Positions 8,224 through 18,301 of a stretch of 33,098 nt of DNA are shown here, piece after piece (positions within the stretch are counted from its first letter, which is position 1; each line of letters starts with the position of its first letter). Origin of the DNA: Flavobacteriales bacterium (GTDB lineage: Bacteria > Bacteroidota > Bacteroidia > Flavobacteriales_F > PHOS-HE28); contig JADZAC010000017.1 in assembly GCA_020852835.1 (NCBI GenBank), forward strand, positions 1-33,098, in the 5' to 3' direction. The notes beneath the pieces were generated by a model, which worked only from the letters and a program-made list of their open reading frames with translations, ran no database searches and had not been told where the DNA came from. The position numbers and the translations under genes are program-made.

Positions 8224-10085
8224 TGCGCCAGCAGCTCGTTGAATTTTTCCTTGAGTTCGCTCACCTTGAAGGGCCGGCCCTTCACCTTGTTGTACTGCAG
8301 GTAGGTGAACTGCGGCAGCACCGCCCGCAGGTAGTTGGCGAACTGGCCGCTGTTGAGCTCGCACACCACGATCTGCTCGAACTGCGCGAAGATGGACGCA
8401 GTGTTGCGCGGCAGCGGATGGATGTGGTTGAAGTGCGTGACGGCGATGTCCTTGCCCTCGCTGCGCAGCTCGGTGACCGCGCCGAAGAGGGTGCCGAACT
8501 GGCCGCCCCAGCCCACCACCAGCAGCTTCTTCGCGCCCTTGCCGCGGAATTTCTGCTCGGGGATGAAGTCGGCCACGCGCTCCACCTTTTGGCGGCGCAG
8601 GGCCACCATGGCTTCGTGGTTCTGCGGGTCGTGCGAAACGCAGCCCGTGCACTCGTCCTTCTCCAACCCGCCGATGCGGTGCTGCAGCGCCGGCGTGCCG
8701 GGCACCACCCACTTGCGCGCCAGCGTGGCGGGATCGCGGCCGTAGGGCGTCCAAGCGGGATCGGGCTGCGTGAGCACGGGCGGATGGATCGCGGGCAGCT
8801 CGTCCAGGGCCTTCACCTTCCACGGCTCGGCGCCGTTGGCCACGTAGCTCTCCGAGAGCAGGATCACGGGCGTCATGTGCTCGGTGGCGATCTTGATCGC
8901 CTCCACCGCACGGTCGAAGCAGGCGGCGGGCGTGCTGGCGGCCAGCACCACCACGGGGCTTTCGCCGTTGCGGCCCCACACGGCCTGCAGCAGGTCGCTC
9001 TGCTCGGTCTTGGTGGGCAGCCCGGTGCTGGGGCCGCCGCGCTGCACGTTCACGATCACCAGGGGCAGCTCGGTCATCACGGCCAGGCCGATGGCCTCGG
9101 TCTTCAGCGCCATGCCCGGGCCCGAGGTGGTGGTGACGGCCACGTCGCCGGCGAAGGACGCGCCGATGGCCGAGCAGATGCCGGCGATCTCGTCCTCGGC
9201 CTGCAGCACCTTCACCCCGGCCCACTTGTGCTTGGCCAGCTCCTGCATGATGTCGGTGGCGGGCGTGATCGGGTACGAACCCAGGAAAAGGTCCTTGCCC
9301 GCCTTCTTCGCGCCGGCCATCAGGCCCCAGGCCAGCGCCTGGTTGCCGGTGATGTTGCGGTAGGTGCCCGGCGTGCGCGCCGCGGGCTGCACGGTGTACG
9401 TGGCGGGCACGGCCTCCATCGTCAGCACGTAGTTGTGCCCGGCCTTCAGCGCGCGGATGTTGGCCTCGGCGATGGAGGGCGACTTCTTGAACTTGTGCTG
9501 GAAGAAGCCGATGGTCTGGTCCATGGGCTGGTCGAAGAGCCGGTACACCATGCCCAGGGCGAACATGTTCTTGCAGCGGTCGGCGGTCTTGTTGTCCAGC
9601 CCGGCATCGGCAATGGCGGCCTTGGTCATGGAGGTGATGGGCGCGGCCAGCACCTGGTGGCCATCGAGCGTGCCGTCCTCCAGCGGGTCGGTGGCGAAGC
9701 CGGCCTTGTCCAGGTCGCGCTTGCCGAAGGAGTCGCGGTCCACCACGATGGTGCAGGCGGGCCGCAGGTCCTTGAGGTTGGACTTGAGCGCGGCGGGGTT
9801 CATGGCCACCAGCACGTCGGGCGCATCGCCCGGGCCATGTACGCCGCTGCTGCCGAAGTGGACCTGGAAGCCGGAGACGCCGGCCACCGTGCCCTGCGGC
9901 GCGCGGATCTCCGAGGGGAAGTCCGGGAAGGTGGCGATCTCCTTGCCATGCACGGCCACGGTGTCGGTGAAGAGCGTGCCGGCCAGCTGCATGCCGTCGC
10001 CGGAATCGCCGGCGAACTTGATCACCACGCTCTCCATCGCCTCTTTGCCGTTCATCGTTCCGCTCATCTCCTCAAGGGGTTTCAT
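8220..10085 (-). CDS. korA: 2-Oxoglutarate:ferredoxin oxidoreductase, fused gamma/alpha subunit
   Basis: This 621-residue protein has the gamma domain at the N-terminus (GDSGDGM at 26-32, then FPDFPSEIRAPQGT) and the alpha domain from about residue 245 (SYPITPATDIM at 270-280, then AEDEIAG and TTSGPGMALK). This gamma-alpha fusion is the standard KorA of two-subunit enzymes. With KorB it supplies reduced ferredoxin to benzoyl-CoA reductase and 4-hydroxybenzoyl-CoA reductase while feeding on TCA-cycle 2-oxoglutarate. The start at 10083-10085 is 18 bp after dch; a slightly later ATG (residue 7, 11 or 17) would be equally possible. Confidence 0.93.
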   Translation of the reverse strand: MKPLEEMSGTMNGKEAMESVVIKFAGDSGDGMQLAGTLFTDTVAVHGKEIATFPDFPSEIRAPQGTVAGVSGFQVHFGSSGVHGPGDAPDVLVAMNPAALKSNLKDLRPACTIVVDRDSFGKRDLDKAGFATDPLEDGTLDGHQVLAAPITSMTKAAIADAGLDNKTADRCKNMFALGMVYRLFDQPMDQTIGFFQHKFKKSPSIAEANIRALKAGHNYVLTMEAVPATYTVQPAARTPGTYRNITGNQALAWGLMAGAKKAGKDLFLGSYPITPATDIMQELAKHKWAGVKVLQAEDEIAGICSAIGASFAGDVAVTTTSGPGMALKTEAIGLAVMTELPLVIVNVQRGGPSTGLPTKTEQSDLLQAVWGRNGESPVVVLAASTPAACFDRAVEAIKIATEHMTPVILLSESYVANGAEPWKVKALDELPAIHPPVLTQPDPAWTPYGRDPATLARKWVVPGTPALQHRIGGLEKDECTGCVSHDPQNHEAMVALRRQKVERVADFIPEQKFRGKGAKKLLVVGWGGQFGTLFGAVTELRSEGKDIAVTHFNHIHPLPRNTASIFAQFEQIVVCELNSGQFANYLRAVLPQFTYLQYNKVKGRPFKVSELKEKFNELLAQ

Positions 10086-10103
10086 GCCAGGGGGCGGTCT
10101 TGT

Positions 10104-10877
10104 TCAGGCGTTCGCCCATTGCGGTTTGCGCTTCTCCAAAAAGGCGGTGATCCCTTCGTTGGCGTCGCGGGTCTCCATCAACTGCGTCACGTAGAGCCGC
10201 TCGAGCTGCGGCAGGAAGTTGTTCATCAGGTGGTTGAGCTTGATGCGCGCGGCATGCGAAGCGAAGCGCAGCGAGGAGGCGCTCTTGGGCACCACGTGCT
10301 TGAGGATCCAGTCTTCGGCGGCGGCTTCCAGCTTGTCCTTGTCGTCGTATACGGCATGCACCAGCCCGATGCGCTGGGCCTCGTCGGCGTCGACGCTGCG
10401 GCCGGTGAGCAGCAGCTCCTCGGCACGGGCCAGGCCGATGCGCTCGGGCAGCAGGATGGACGCGGGCGGGGGGAACACCCCCAGGCGGATCTCGGGCTGG
10501 CCGAAACGCGCCGACTTGTCGGCCAGGATCACCGAGCAGATCAGCGCCAGCTCCATGCCGCCGCCCAGGCACTGCCCGGAGACCAGGGCCAGCGTGGGAA
10601 TGCGCAGCTGCAGCAGGTCCATGAAGATCTTGTGGAAGGTGCGCAGCATGGCCTCGGCGAATTCCTTGGTGTGCTCCTCCACGCTGGCGCCGAAGGAGAA
10701 GTGCGCGCCCGCCCCCTGGAAGGTGATCAGCTTGATCTTCGGGTCCTGGCCGATGGCCTGCAGGCGATCGAGGATCTCGAGCATCATGATGTTGTCCAGC
10801 ACGTTGCCCTGGCCGTCGTCCAGCACGATGTGCGCGATGGTGCCGTCGTGCGAGCGGGTGAACTTCACTTTTTCCAT
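10104..10877 (-). CDS. dch: Cyclohexa-1,5-diene-1-carbonyl-CoA hydratase
   Basis: This 257-residue crotonase-fold enzyme matches the length of Thauera Dch (~258). It shows the oxyanion-hole region HFSFGASVEEH (59-69), GQCLGGGMEL (101-110) and FGQPEIRLGVFPP (125-137), with E109 and E129 at the two usual catalytic positions. The FSFGASVEEH segment is typical of dienoyl-CoA hydratases of the benzoyl-CoA pathway. The enzyme adds water to the product of benzoyl-CoA reductase, giving 6-hydroxycyclohex-1-ene-1-carbonyl-CoA. The ATG at 10875-10877 is 11 bp after the oah stop. Neighbours had and oah complete the dch-had-oah trio, which strengthens the call over a generic enoyl-CoA hydratase. Confidence 0.93.
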   Translation of the reverse strand: MEKVKFTRSHDGTIAHIVLDDGQGNVLDNIMMLEILDRLQAIGQDPKIKLITFQGAGAHFSFGASVEEHTKEFAEAMLRTFHKIFMDLLQLRIPTLALVSGQCLGGGMELALICSVILADKSARFGQPEIRLGVFPPPASILLPERIGLARAEELLLTGRSVDADEAQRIGLVHAVYDDKDKLEAAAEDWILKHVVPKSASSLRFASHAARIKLNHLMNNFLPQLERLYVTQLMETRDANEGITAFLEKRKPQWANA

Positions 10878-10888
10878 GGTGCTTCGGA

Positions 10889-11989
10889 TCAGTTGATGGC
10901 TTCGGGCACCGGTGCGATGGCCTGTTCCAGTTCGGGCCCCCAGGCCTGGCCCTCGGCCAGCAGCTGGCGCAGCTTCACGAAGTCCACTTCGCGCTTGGCC
11001 TTCGATCCGGCGTTGAAGGCGCGGAAGCCGGCCTTGGCCTCGGTCATCATGTTCAGGGCGAGCCATTCGCGGCTGCCCTCCTTGTTCTTGTCCCAGTGCT
11101 CGAGCTTCTTCTTGCGCACCTCGGTGAGCGTTTTGTGCAGGCAGTTGGGGAAGGTGTGCAGCAGTTTGGCGATGTGGCGGTCCACGGCGGCGTCCAGCAG
11201 GGAGAGGTCCACGGTGCCCTTGGCCAGCACTTCCTTAGCCTTGGCCAGTGCGTCGCCGGTCTTCACGCTGCCGAAGACGATGCGGCCGAAGTCGTCGGCA
11301 TAGCGGTCGATCACCGCCAGCGGGTTGGGCACGAACCTGCCGTCCACCTTCAGGGCGGGGACGATCTCGGTGATGAGGCCGATGTGCAGGGCCTGGTGCG
11401 CGGTCCACGGCTCGCAGAGGGTGAGCGAGTTCATGGCGCGCTCCATGCCCACGTAGAGGTGGAGGAAGTCGGTGGAGCCCCCGATGGCGGCGCTGCCGTG
11501 CTTGGGGCCGGCCTGCCCGAAGCGCGCGAGGTCCGAGGCAATGGTGAAGTCGCAGGCCATGCCGATCTCCTGCCCGCCGCCGATGCGCATGCCGTTCACG
11601 CGGTTGATCACGGGCTTCTCGCACTTGAGGATGGCCGAGACCATGTCGTTGAACAGGCGCATGTACTGCGCGTATTCCTGCGGGTGGCCGGCGTAGTACT
11701 CGGCGTATTCCTTGGTGTTGCCGCCCGTGCAGAAGGCTTTGTCGTCCGCGCCGGTGAACACCACGGCCACCACGCTGCGGTCGTTGGACGCTTCGCCGAA
11801 GGCGAGGATCACTTCCTTCACCGCGCGGGTGGTGTACGAGTTGTACTGCTTGGGATTGTTCAGCACGATCCACGCGTTGAACAGGCCGGGCACCGGCGTG
11901 CCGTCGCTGTCCATGCAGGGGCGCTTTTCGTAGAGGATGTCCGCGTAGGCGTATCCCGGCACGAGGTTGTGGTCCTTCAGGGCTTTCAT
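10889..11989 (-). CDS. oah: 6-Oxocyclohex-1-ene-1-carbonyl-CoA hydrolase (BamA/Oah)
   Basis: This 366-residue crotonase-superfamily protein (usual length ~377) is the ring-opening hydrolase used as a marker for anaerobic aromatic degradation. Characteristic segments include WIVLNNPKQYNSYTT (40-54), FTGADDKAFCTGGNTKEY (78-95), GMRIGGGQEIGMACDF (133-148) and FGQAGPKHGSAAIGGSTDF (157-175). It hydrates and hydrolytically opens the alicyclic ring to 3-hydroxypimelyl-CoA. It sits between had (18 bp upstream) and dch (11 bp downstream). The length and the CTGGNTKEY and GPKHGSA segments separate it from ordinary enoyl-CoA hydratases. Confidence 0.95.
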   Translation of the reverse strand: MKALKDHNLVPGYAYADILYEKRPCMDSDGTPVPGLFNAWIVLNNPKQYNSYTTRAVKEVILAFGEASNDRSVVAVVFTGADDKAFCTGGNTKEYAEYYAGHPQEYAQYMRLFNDMVSAILKCEKPVINRVNGMRIGGGQEIGMACDFTIASDLARFGQAGPKHGSAAIGGSTDFLHLYVGMERAMNSLTLCEPWTAHQALHIGLITEIVPALKVDGRFVPNPLAVIDRYADDFGRIVFGSVKTGDALAKAKEVLAKGTVDLSLLDAAVDRHIAKLLHTFPNCLHKTLTEVRKKKLEHWDKNKEGSREWLALNMMTEAKAGFRAFNAGSKAKREVDFVKLRQLLAEGQAWGPELEQAIAPVPEAIN

Positions 11990-12007
11990 GTGGTTGGTTC
12001 GCTTCGT

Positions 12008-13084
12008 TCAGTTGGGCATGTCGGGCACCATCACGGGGCGGCGGGTGTGCGGCCGCGCCACCGAATCGCGGAACACCTCGTTGATCTTCGACATCGGGAA
12101 GGCTTCCACGAATTCGCCGATGTCCAGCTTCCCGGAGGCGATCAGGTCCACCACTTCCGGGTACAGCTCGGGCTTGCAGCCCCAGGTGCCGATCAGCTGC
12201 GCGTCGAAGGCCATGAGGTTGCTCAGGCGCACTTCCACCTTGTTCATGGTGAAGCCCACCACGCTGAGGGTGGAGGCGTAGGTGATCAGGTTGAAGGCGA
12301 GGTCCTGGCCGGGCGTGGTACCGGAGATCTCGAAGATCTTCCAGCCGTGCTTGGGCGCGCGCAGTTCTTCGGCGATGGCCCGCACGCGCTCCTTGACGGC
12401 CTTGAGGTCCATGCCCTTGCTGTTGAGCACGGCATCCACGCCGTGGCGTTTGGCCAGCGCGAGCTTCTCGTCGCTGATGTCGATGGCGAGCACCTTGGCC
12501 CCCATCAGGCGGGCGATCATGGCGCCGTAGATGCCTACGCCGCCCACGCCGATCACGATGGCCAGGTCGCCCTGCGCGATGCCCGCCCGTTTCACCACTT
12601 GGTATGGGGTGGAGATGGCGTCGGCGATCACGGCGAGGTGGGCCAGCGGATACTTCCCGAGCATGGCGGGCGGCACGGGGCACAGGTAGCGGTGGGGCAC
12701 CGCGATGTGCGAGGCGAAGCCGCCGTGCAGGTCGTTGCCGGGCATCAGTTGCTTGCGGCAGATGTTGCTGCGCCCCTGGGCGCACAGGTCGCATTCGCCG
12801 CAGGGCAGCACCGCCGGCACGATCACCGGCTTGTGCAGCAGGTGCGCGGGGCCCGCCACCACCGTGCCGCTGATCTCGTGGCCCAGGGTGAGGGGCAGTT
12901 CCATCTTGGTGCGCACGCCATCGTGCCAGAAGCCGAGGTCGGTGTGGCACACGCCGCAGCCGGCCACTTGCACCAGCGCCTGGTGCGCGCCGATCGCGGG
13001 CAGCTCCGAGGCCACCAGTTGCAGGTCGCTCTTGGGCGCCGTCATCCGCCACTGCCACAGCTTCATGTCCTTGGTGTTCGTCAT
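12008..13084 (-). CDS. had: 6-Hydroxycyclohex-1-ene-1-carbonyl-CoA dehydrogenase
   Basis: This 358-residue zinc-dependent medium-chain alcohol dehydrogenase has the catalytic zinc motif CGVCHTD (43-49), GHE (68-70), the structural zinc cysteines C95, C98, C101 and C109, and the NAD motif GVGGVG (179-184) followed by an Asp-containing strand (LAIDIS), indicating NAD. It oxidises the Dch product to 6-oxocyclohex-1-ene-1-carbonyl-CoA. By motifs alone it is a generic alcohol dehydrogenase; position directly before oah and dch makes the Had assignment firm. It starts 9 bp after the fused dehydrogenase/hydratase gene. Confidence 0.92.
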   Translation of the reverse strand: MTNTKDMKLWQWRMTAPKSDLQLVASELPAIGAHQALVQVAGCGVCHTDLGFWHDGVRTKMELPLTLGHEISGTVVAGPAHLLHKPVIVPAVLPCGECDLCAQGRSNICRKQLMPGNDLHGGFASHIAVPHRYLCPVPPAMLGKYPLAHLAVIADAISTPYQVVKRAGIAQGDLAIVIGVGGVGIYGAMIARLMGAKVLAIDISDEKLALAKRHGVDAVLNSKGMDLKAVKERVRAIAEELRAPKHGWKIFEISGTTPGQDLAFNLITYASTLSVVGFTMNKVEVRLSNLMAFDAQLIGTWGCKPELYPEVVDLIASGKLDIGEFVEAFPMSKINEVFRDSVARPHTRRPVMVPDMPN

Positions 13085-13093
13085 GGTCGCGCT

Positions 13094-15256
13094 TCAGTGC
13101 TTCATCATTTTGTCGTAGTCGCTGCCCAGGCGGCCCTTTCGGCACAGGCTGCCGGTCATGAAGGCGGCGGAGTGCCGGGCCTGCACGGTGAGCGCCAGGT
13201 CCACCGGGGCGTTGCACGCTTCGGCCACGCAGCGGGCAATGGCGGCGCGTGCCTCCTTCAGGGGTCCGTCCACGGGGGCCAGGCCCGCCTCGGCGGCATC
13301 GGGCGTTTCCACCGGGCCTTCGGCGAAGGGGCGCGGCTTCAAGGCCGCAGCGTCCTGCTCCATCACCTGCCAGGCCGTGCGCACGGCGTTCTCCAGCGTG
13401 CCGGCGTGGTCCACCAGCCAGCCTGAGGCATCGGCGGCTTTCACGGGGCGGCCTTCAAGCACCAGGCGCAGCAGTTTCTTGCGGCCCTCGGCGTCGGCCT
13501 TGCGGAAGGGCCAGTGGCAGCCTTCCATGCCCGGCAATACCGGTATCGTCACTTCGGGCATGGCCAGCAGGGTGTCTTCCACCGCCACCAGTTGGTGGCA
13601 GTGCATCATCAGCTCCAGCATGCCGCCCATGCAGCGTTTACCGTGGATGAAGCCCACCGACGCACGGAAGTCGTGGTGCAGCCGCCGCGCCGTGCGCGAC
13701 CAGGCCAGGGAGATGCGCTCGCCCTCGCGCTCATCGCTCAGCGCGGGGTGGAAGGCCAGGGTATCCGCGCCCACCAGTTGGGTGGCCAGGTGGAAGTCGC
13801 CGGTGAGGATCACGCGGTGGATGCCCTGCCCCAGCAACCAGTCGATGGCGCGGTTCAGCTCGGCGTCCACGTCGTCGTTGTAGGATTCCCTGCTGATGGT
13901 GATCACGCCGGCCTTGCCGTTGTGCTCGGCGTTCACGTAGAGCTGCGTCCAGGCACCTTCGGCCATGTTCATGAAGGTGTCGGGATACCACGTGGTGCCC
14001 GCCGCCGCCGGGAAGAGCCGGTGGTAGGCGCCCACCTGATGGGCGATGCGCTCCGGCCCCATGCGCCGGGCACGCGCCAGGATGCCGTTGCTGAACTGCG
14101 CGCACAGCTCGCCGATGGCGTTCATGGTGGGCAGGTCGGCGCGTTGCTCGTGCAGCACGATGGAGGTCATCTGCAGCAGCGCACCTTCCACGATGGCCTC
14201 CAAGGCCTGTTCTTGTTCGGCATCGAGGCTCCAGTTCACCAGCGGGCGGAAGTGGTCCGGCGGATACCACGCCTGCCCGCTGCGCATGCGGGCCGTAAGT
14301 GCCTCCTCCGGCGTGAACAGCGGGCCGTAGGCCTCGCCCAGGTGGTGCAGGCACGACCAAGTGAGGTAGTTCGCGCCCTTGGCACCGATCACGTCGTGGG
14401 CGCGGAACGGGTTGGGGCCGATGAGCTTCCGGATGTATTTGTCGGCCTTCCAGTAGGGCGTGTTGGTGTGGCGGCAGAACTGGAGGGTGGCCTGCAGCAG
14501 GCCGCAGAAGAACACGTCGAGCACGAAGGACCAGTGGTCGCCCACCTTCATGGGCACCAGGCCCAGGGCCCAGAGCAACTGGGTGTGCGGCGTGGGCCGC
14601 GCCTCCACGATCTCGAACACCTTGTTGATCTGGTGCGGGAAGGAGGGGTGGGCGATGTCCACGCCGAGCTGCGCCGAGGGGAAGCCCGAGGTCACCGACC
14701 AGATGTGGATGCCGGGGAAGGCGTTGCGGAACAGGGCGTAGTGCGCCTTCTTCAGCTCCAACTTCTCGGGGATGGCCTCCAGCAGCAGCTTGGGCCGGTA
14801 GCGCTCCAGCTCCTTGGGCAGGGAGGTGCCGTCGTAGTTCAGGCGGATCACGTTGTTCATGATCGCGTTGGCCGTGTCCCTGCCGAAGGACTTCACCAGG
14901 CCATCGAACTGCTGCTGCACGCCGTCGTTGGCGCCGGGCAGGTCCAGCGCGATCACCGGCACGCCGTAGGGCAGCAGCCGCGAGGCGAACTGCATCACCT
15001 TGCCCGCGCCCACCACGCCGCAGGCGCCGGAGATCACCATGGCGCCGCGCGCTTCCCTGGGCCCGAACACCTGGTCCACCAGCTCATCGGCGCGCACCGG
15101 CAGGCGGCCCTTGCTGAAGATGTCGAGCACCGTGCCCAGGCCCAGGGCCCCGAGCGTGCCGGGGCGCATGGCGCGGACGGCCCCGCCGTTGGCGGAATTG
15201 CCCTGCGCGCTGCGCGGATCGCCGGTGGCGGTGGAAGGTGTTGTCACGGATGCCAT
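13094..15256 (-). CDS. Fused 3-hydroxyacyl-CoA dehydrogenase/enoyl-CoA hydratase
   Basis: This 720-residue protein has a dehydrogenase half and a crotonase half. The NAD-binding segment is SGACGVVGAG (76-85) with an Asp strand end (VIALD). SVTSGFPS (187-194) matches the family SNTSSLP motif. H203 and E215 sit 12 residues apart, as in the catalytic His-Glu pair. The crotonase half (about 445-635) has GGMLEL (544-549) and MPEV (566-569), giving E548 and E568 at both usual catalytic Glu positions. Dehydrogenase-first order is the reverse of FadB and resembles archaeal crotonyl-CoA hydratase/3-hydroxybutyryl-CoA dehydrogenases. It likely processes 3-hydroxypimelyl-CoA or downstream acyl-CoAs. A longer start at 15328 overlaps the thiolase gene, so the ATG at 15254-15256 was chosen. 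Both halves are quite divergent from textbook motifs. Confidence 0.82.
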   Translation of the reverse strand: MASVTTPSTATGDPRSAQGNSANGGAVRAMRPGTLGALGLGTVLDIFSKGRLPVRADELVDQVFGPREARGAMVISGACGVVGAGKVMQFASRLLPYGVPVIALDLPGANDGVQQQFDGLVKSFGRDTANAIMNNVIRLNYDGTSLPKELERYRPKLLLEAIPEKLELKKAHYALFRNAFPGIHIWSVTSGFPSAQLGVDIAHPSFPHQINKVFEIVEARPTPHTQLLWALGLVPMKVGDHWSFVLDVFFCGLLQATLQFCRHTNTPYWKADKYIRKLIGPNPFRAHDVIGAKGANYLTWSCLHHLGEAYGPLFTPEEALTARMRSGQAWYPPDHFRPLVNWSLDAEQEQALEAIVEGALLQMTSIVLHEQRADLPTMNAIGELCAQFSNGILARARRMGPERIAHQVGAYHRLFPAAAGTTWYPDTFMNMAEGAWTQLYVNAEHNGKAGVITISRESYNDDVDAELNRAIDWLLGQGIHRVILTGDFHLATQLVGADTLAFHPALSDEREGERISLAWSRTARRLHHDFRASVGFIHGKRCMGGMLELMMHCHQLVAVEDTLLAMPEVTIPVLPGMEGCHWPFRKADAEGRKKLLRLVLEGRPVKAADASGWLVDHAGTLENAVRTAWQVMEQDAAALKPRPFAEGPVETPDAAEAGLAPVDGPLKEARAAIARCVAEACNAPVDLALTVQARHSAAFMTGSLCRKGRLGSDYDKMMKH

Positions 15257-15263
15257 GGTGCGA

Positions 15264-16463
15264 TCATTGAACCTTGAAGATGGCGGCCATGCCCACGTCG
15301 CCCGCGGCACAACCGAATACGAGCACATATCCCCCGCCCAGGTCCACGGCCTCCTCCAGGGCTTCGATGACCACGCGCGTGAGCGTGGGCCCTTGCGGGT
15401 GGCCCCACACCAGCGGGCTGCCGTTGTTGTTCATCTTGCGCCAGTCGTAGCCCAGCGTCTTGGAGAAGACCGCGTCGTTCACGGCGAACGGGTTGTGGTC
15501 CTTCACCACGGCCATGTCGGCCATGCTGAGGCCGGTGCGCGCCAGCAGCTTCTGCACGGCCATGCCGGGCGCTTCGGGCATGCAGGAGGCGTCCGCCCGC
15601 ACTTCCGCCTTGGCGATGAGGGTGATGGCGATCTCCGGGCGGCGGCTCAGCTCCTTGGCCTTGCCGGCGGTGGTCACCAGCAGCGTGGCCATGCCGTCGG
15701 CGGCGTGGGTCTGTGTGCCGGAGGTAACGCAGCTGTCCAGCTCGCGCATGGCGCGCAGCGCCCCGGCATGGATCCGCTTCACGCCGGTGTCCTCGCCGAT
15801 GGTGCCCAGCGGTTTGCCCTGCACGTTCAGCAGGTCCAGCGGCACGGCCACCCGCTCCAGGAAGCCGCTCTCCTTGCCCTTGAAGTACTGCTCGTAGCGG
15901 TAGGCCGTGAGCTCGTCGATCTCGCGCCGTTCAATGCGGTGCTTGCGCGCCACGTTGCCGGCGGAGGCCAGCATGGAGCCGCCGGTGGAGGGGTCGAAGC
16001 CGAAGTTGTCCCACACATCGCTGATCACCTCGGTGCGGCGGTAGGCGCGGCGCTCGGGGAACACGCCCACGGGCGAGTCGCTGGTGCGGTCGAAGGTGAG
16101 CACGCCCACCGCGTCGCTGCTGCCGCCCTGCACTTGCGCCGCCGCGAGCACCACCGCCTGCAGGCCGGTGGCGCAAGCCTGTTCCATGTGGAAGCCGGGC
16201 AGGCGCTTGCCGAGGCAGCCGGCCACCAGGGTGGCGTTCCAGAATTTCCAGTGCCAGGGCACGGTGGAGCCGATGATGAGGTAGTCCAGGTGCTGCACGG
16301 GCACCTTGCGCACGGACATGATCCGCGCCATGGATTCACCGGCGAACTGCCCGATGTTGACCTCGGCCAGCGGGGAGCTCTGCCAGGCGGGGAAATAGCT
16401 GCTGCCCCAGGTGCCGTAGGGGATCCGGGCGTCGGGGAAGGCGGATGCCGCTGTGGTGGCCAT
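15264..16463 (-). CDS. Thiolase (acetyl-CoA C-acyltransferase family)
   Basis: This 399-residue protein has standard thiolase length. The nucleophile motif is EQACATGLQA (C97); the C-terminal motifs are NNNGSPLVWGHPQG (H355) and VFGCAAGDVGMA (C385). The usual NEAFA loop reads HNPFAVND (323-330), and CxGGGxG reads CAAGD, so it is a divergent branch, but the Cys-His-Cys catalytic set is present. In context it would cleave 3-oxopimelyl-CoA to glutaryl-CoA and acetyl-CoA, or do a later beta-oxidation step. It lies 11 bp after the reductase-ATPase fusion gene and 7 bp before the dehydrogenase/hydratase gene. A thiolase-fold protein with a different reaction is possible. Confidence 0.82.
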   Translation of the reverse strand: MATTAASAFPDARIPYGTWGSSYFPAWQSSPLAEVNIGQFAGESMARIMSVRKVPVQHLDYLIIGSTVPWHWKFWNATLVAGCLGKRLPGFHMEQACATGLQAVVLAAAQVQGGSSDAVGVLTFDRTSDSPVGVFPERRAYRRTEVISDVWDNFGFDPSTGGSMLASAGNVARKHRIERREIDELTAYRYEQYFKGKESGFLERVAVPLDLLNVQGKPLGTIGEDTGVKRIHAGALRAMRELDSCVTSGTQTHAADGMATLLVTTAGKAKELSRRPEIAITLIAKAEVRADASCMPEAPGMAVQKLLARTGLSMADMAVVKDHNPFAVNDAVFSKTLGYDWRKMNNNGSPLVWGHPQGPTLTRVVIEALEEAVDLGGGYVLVFGCAAGDVGMAAIFKVQ

Positions 16464-16474
16464 GTGGTCGTGGG

Positions 16475-18297
<1,823 letters not shown>

Positions 18298-18301
<4 letters not shown>

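Noticed and set aside
8205..11303. A plus-strand open frame of over 1000 codons, and similar ones at 11096-13426 and 13514-15277
   Set aside because: All are antisense to clearly identified kor, dch, oah, had and fusion genes and have no recognisable protein features.
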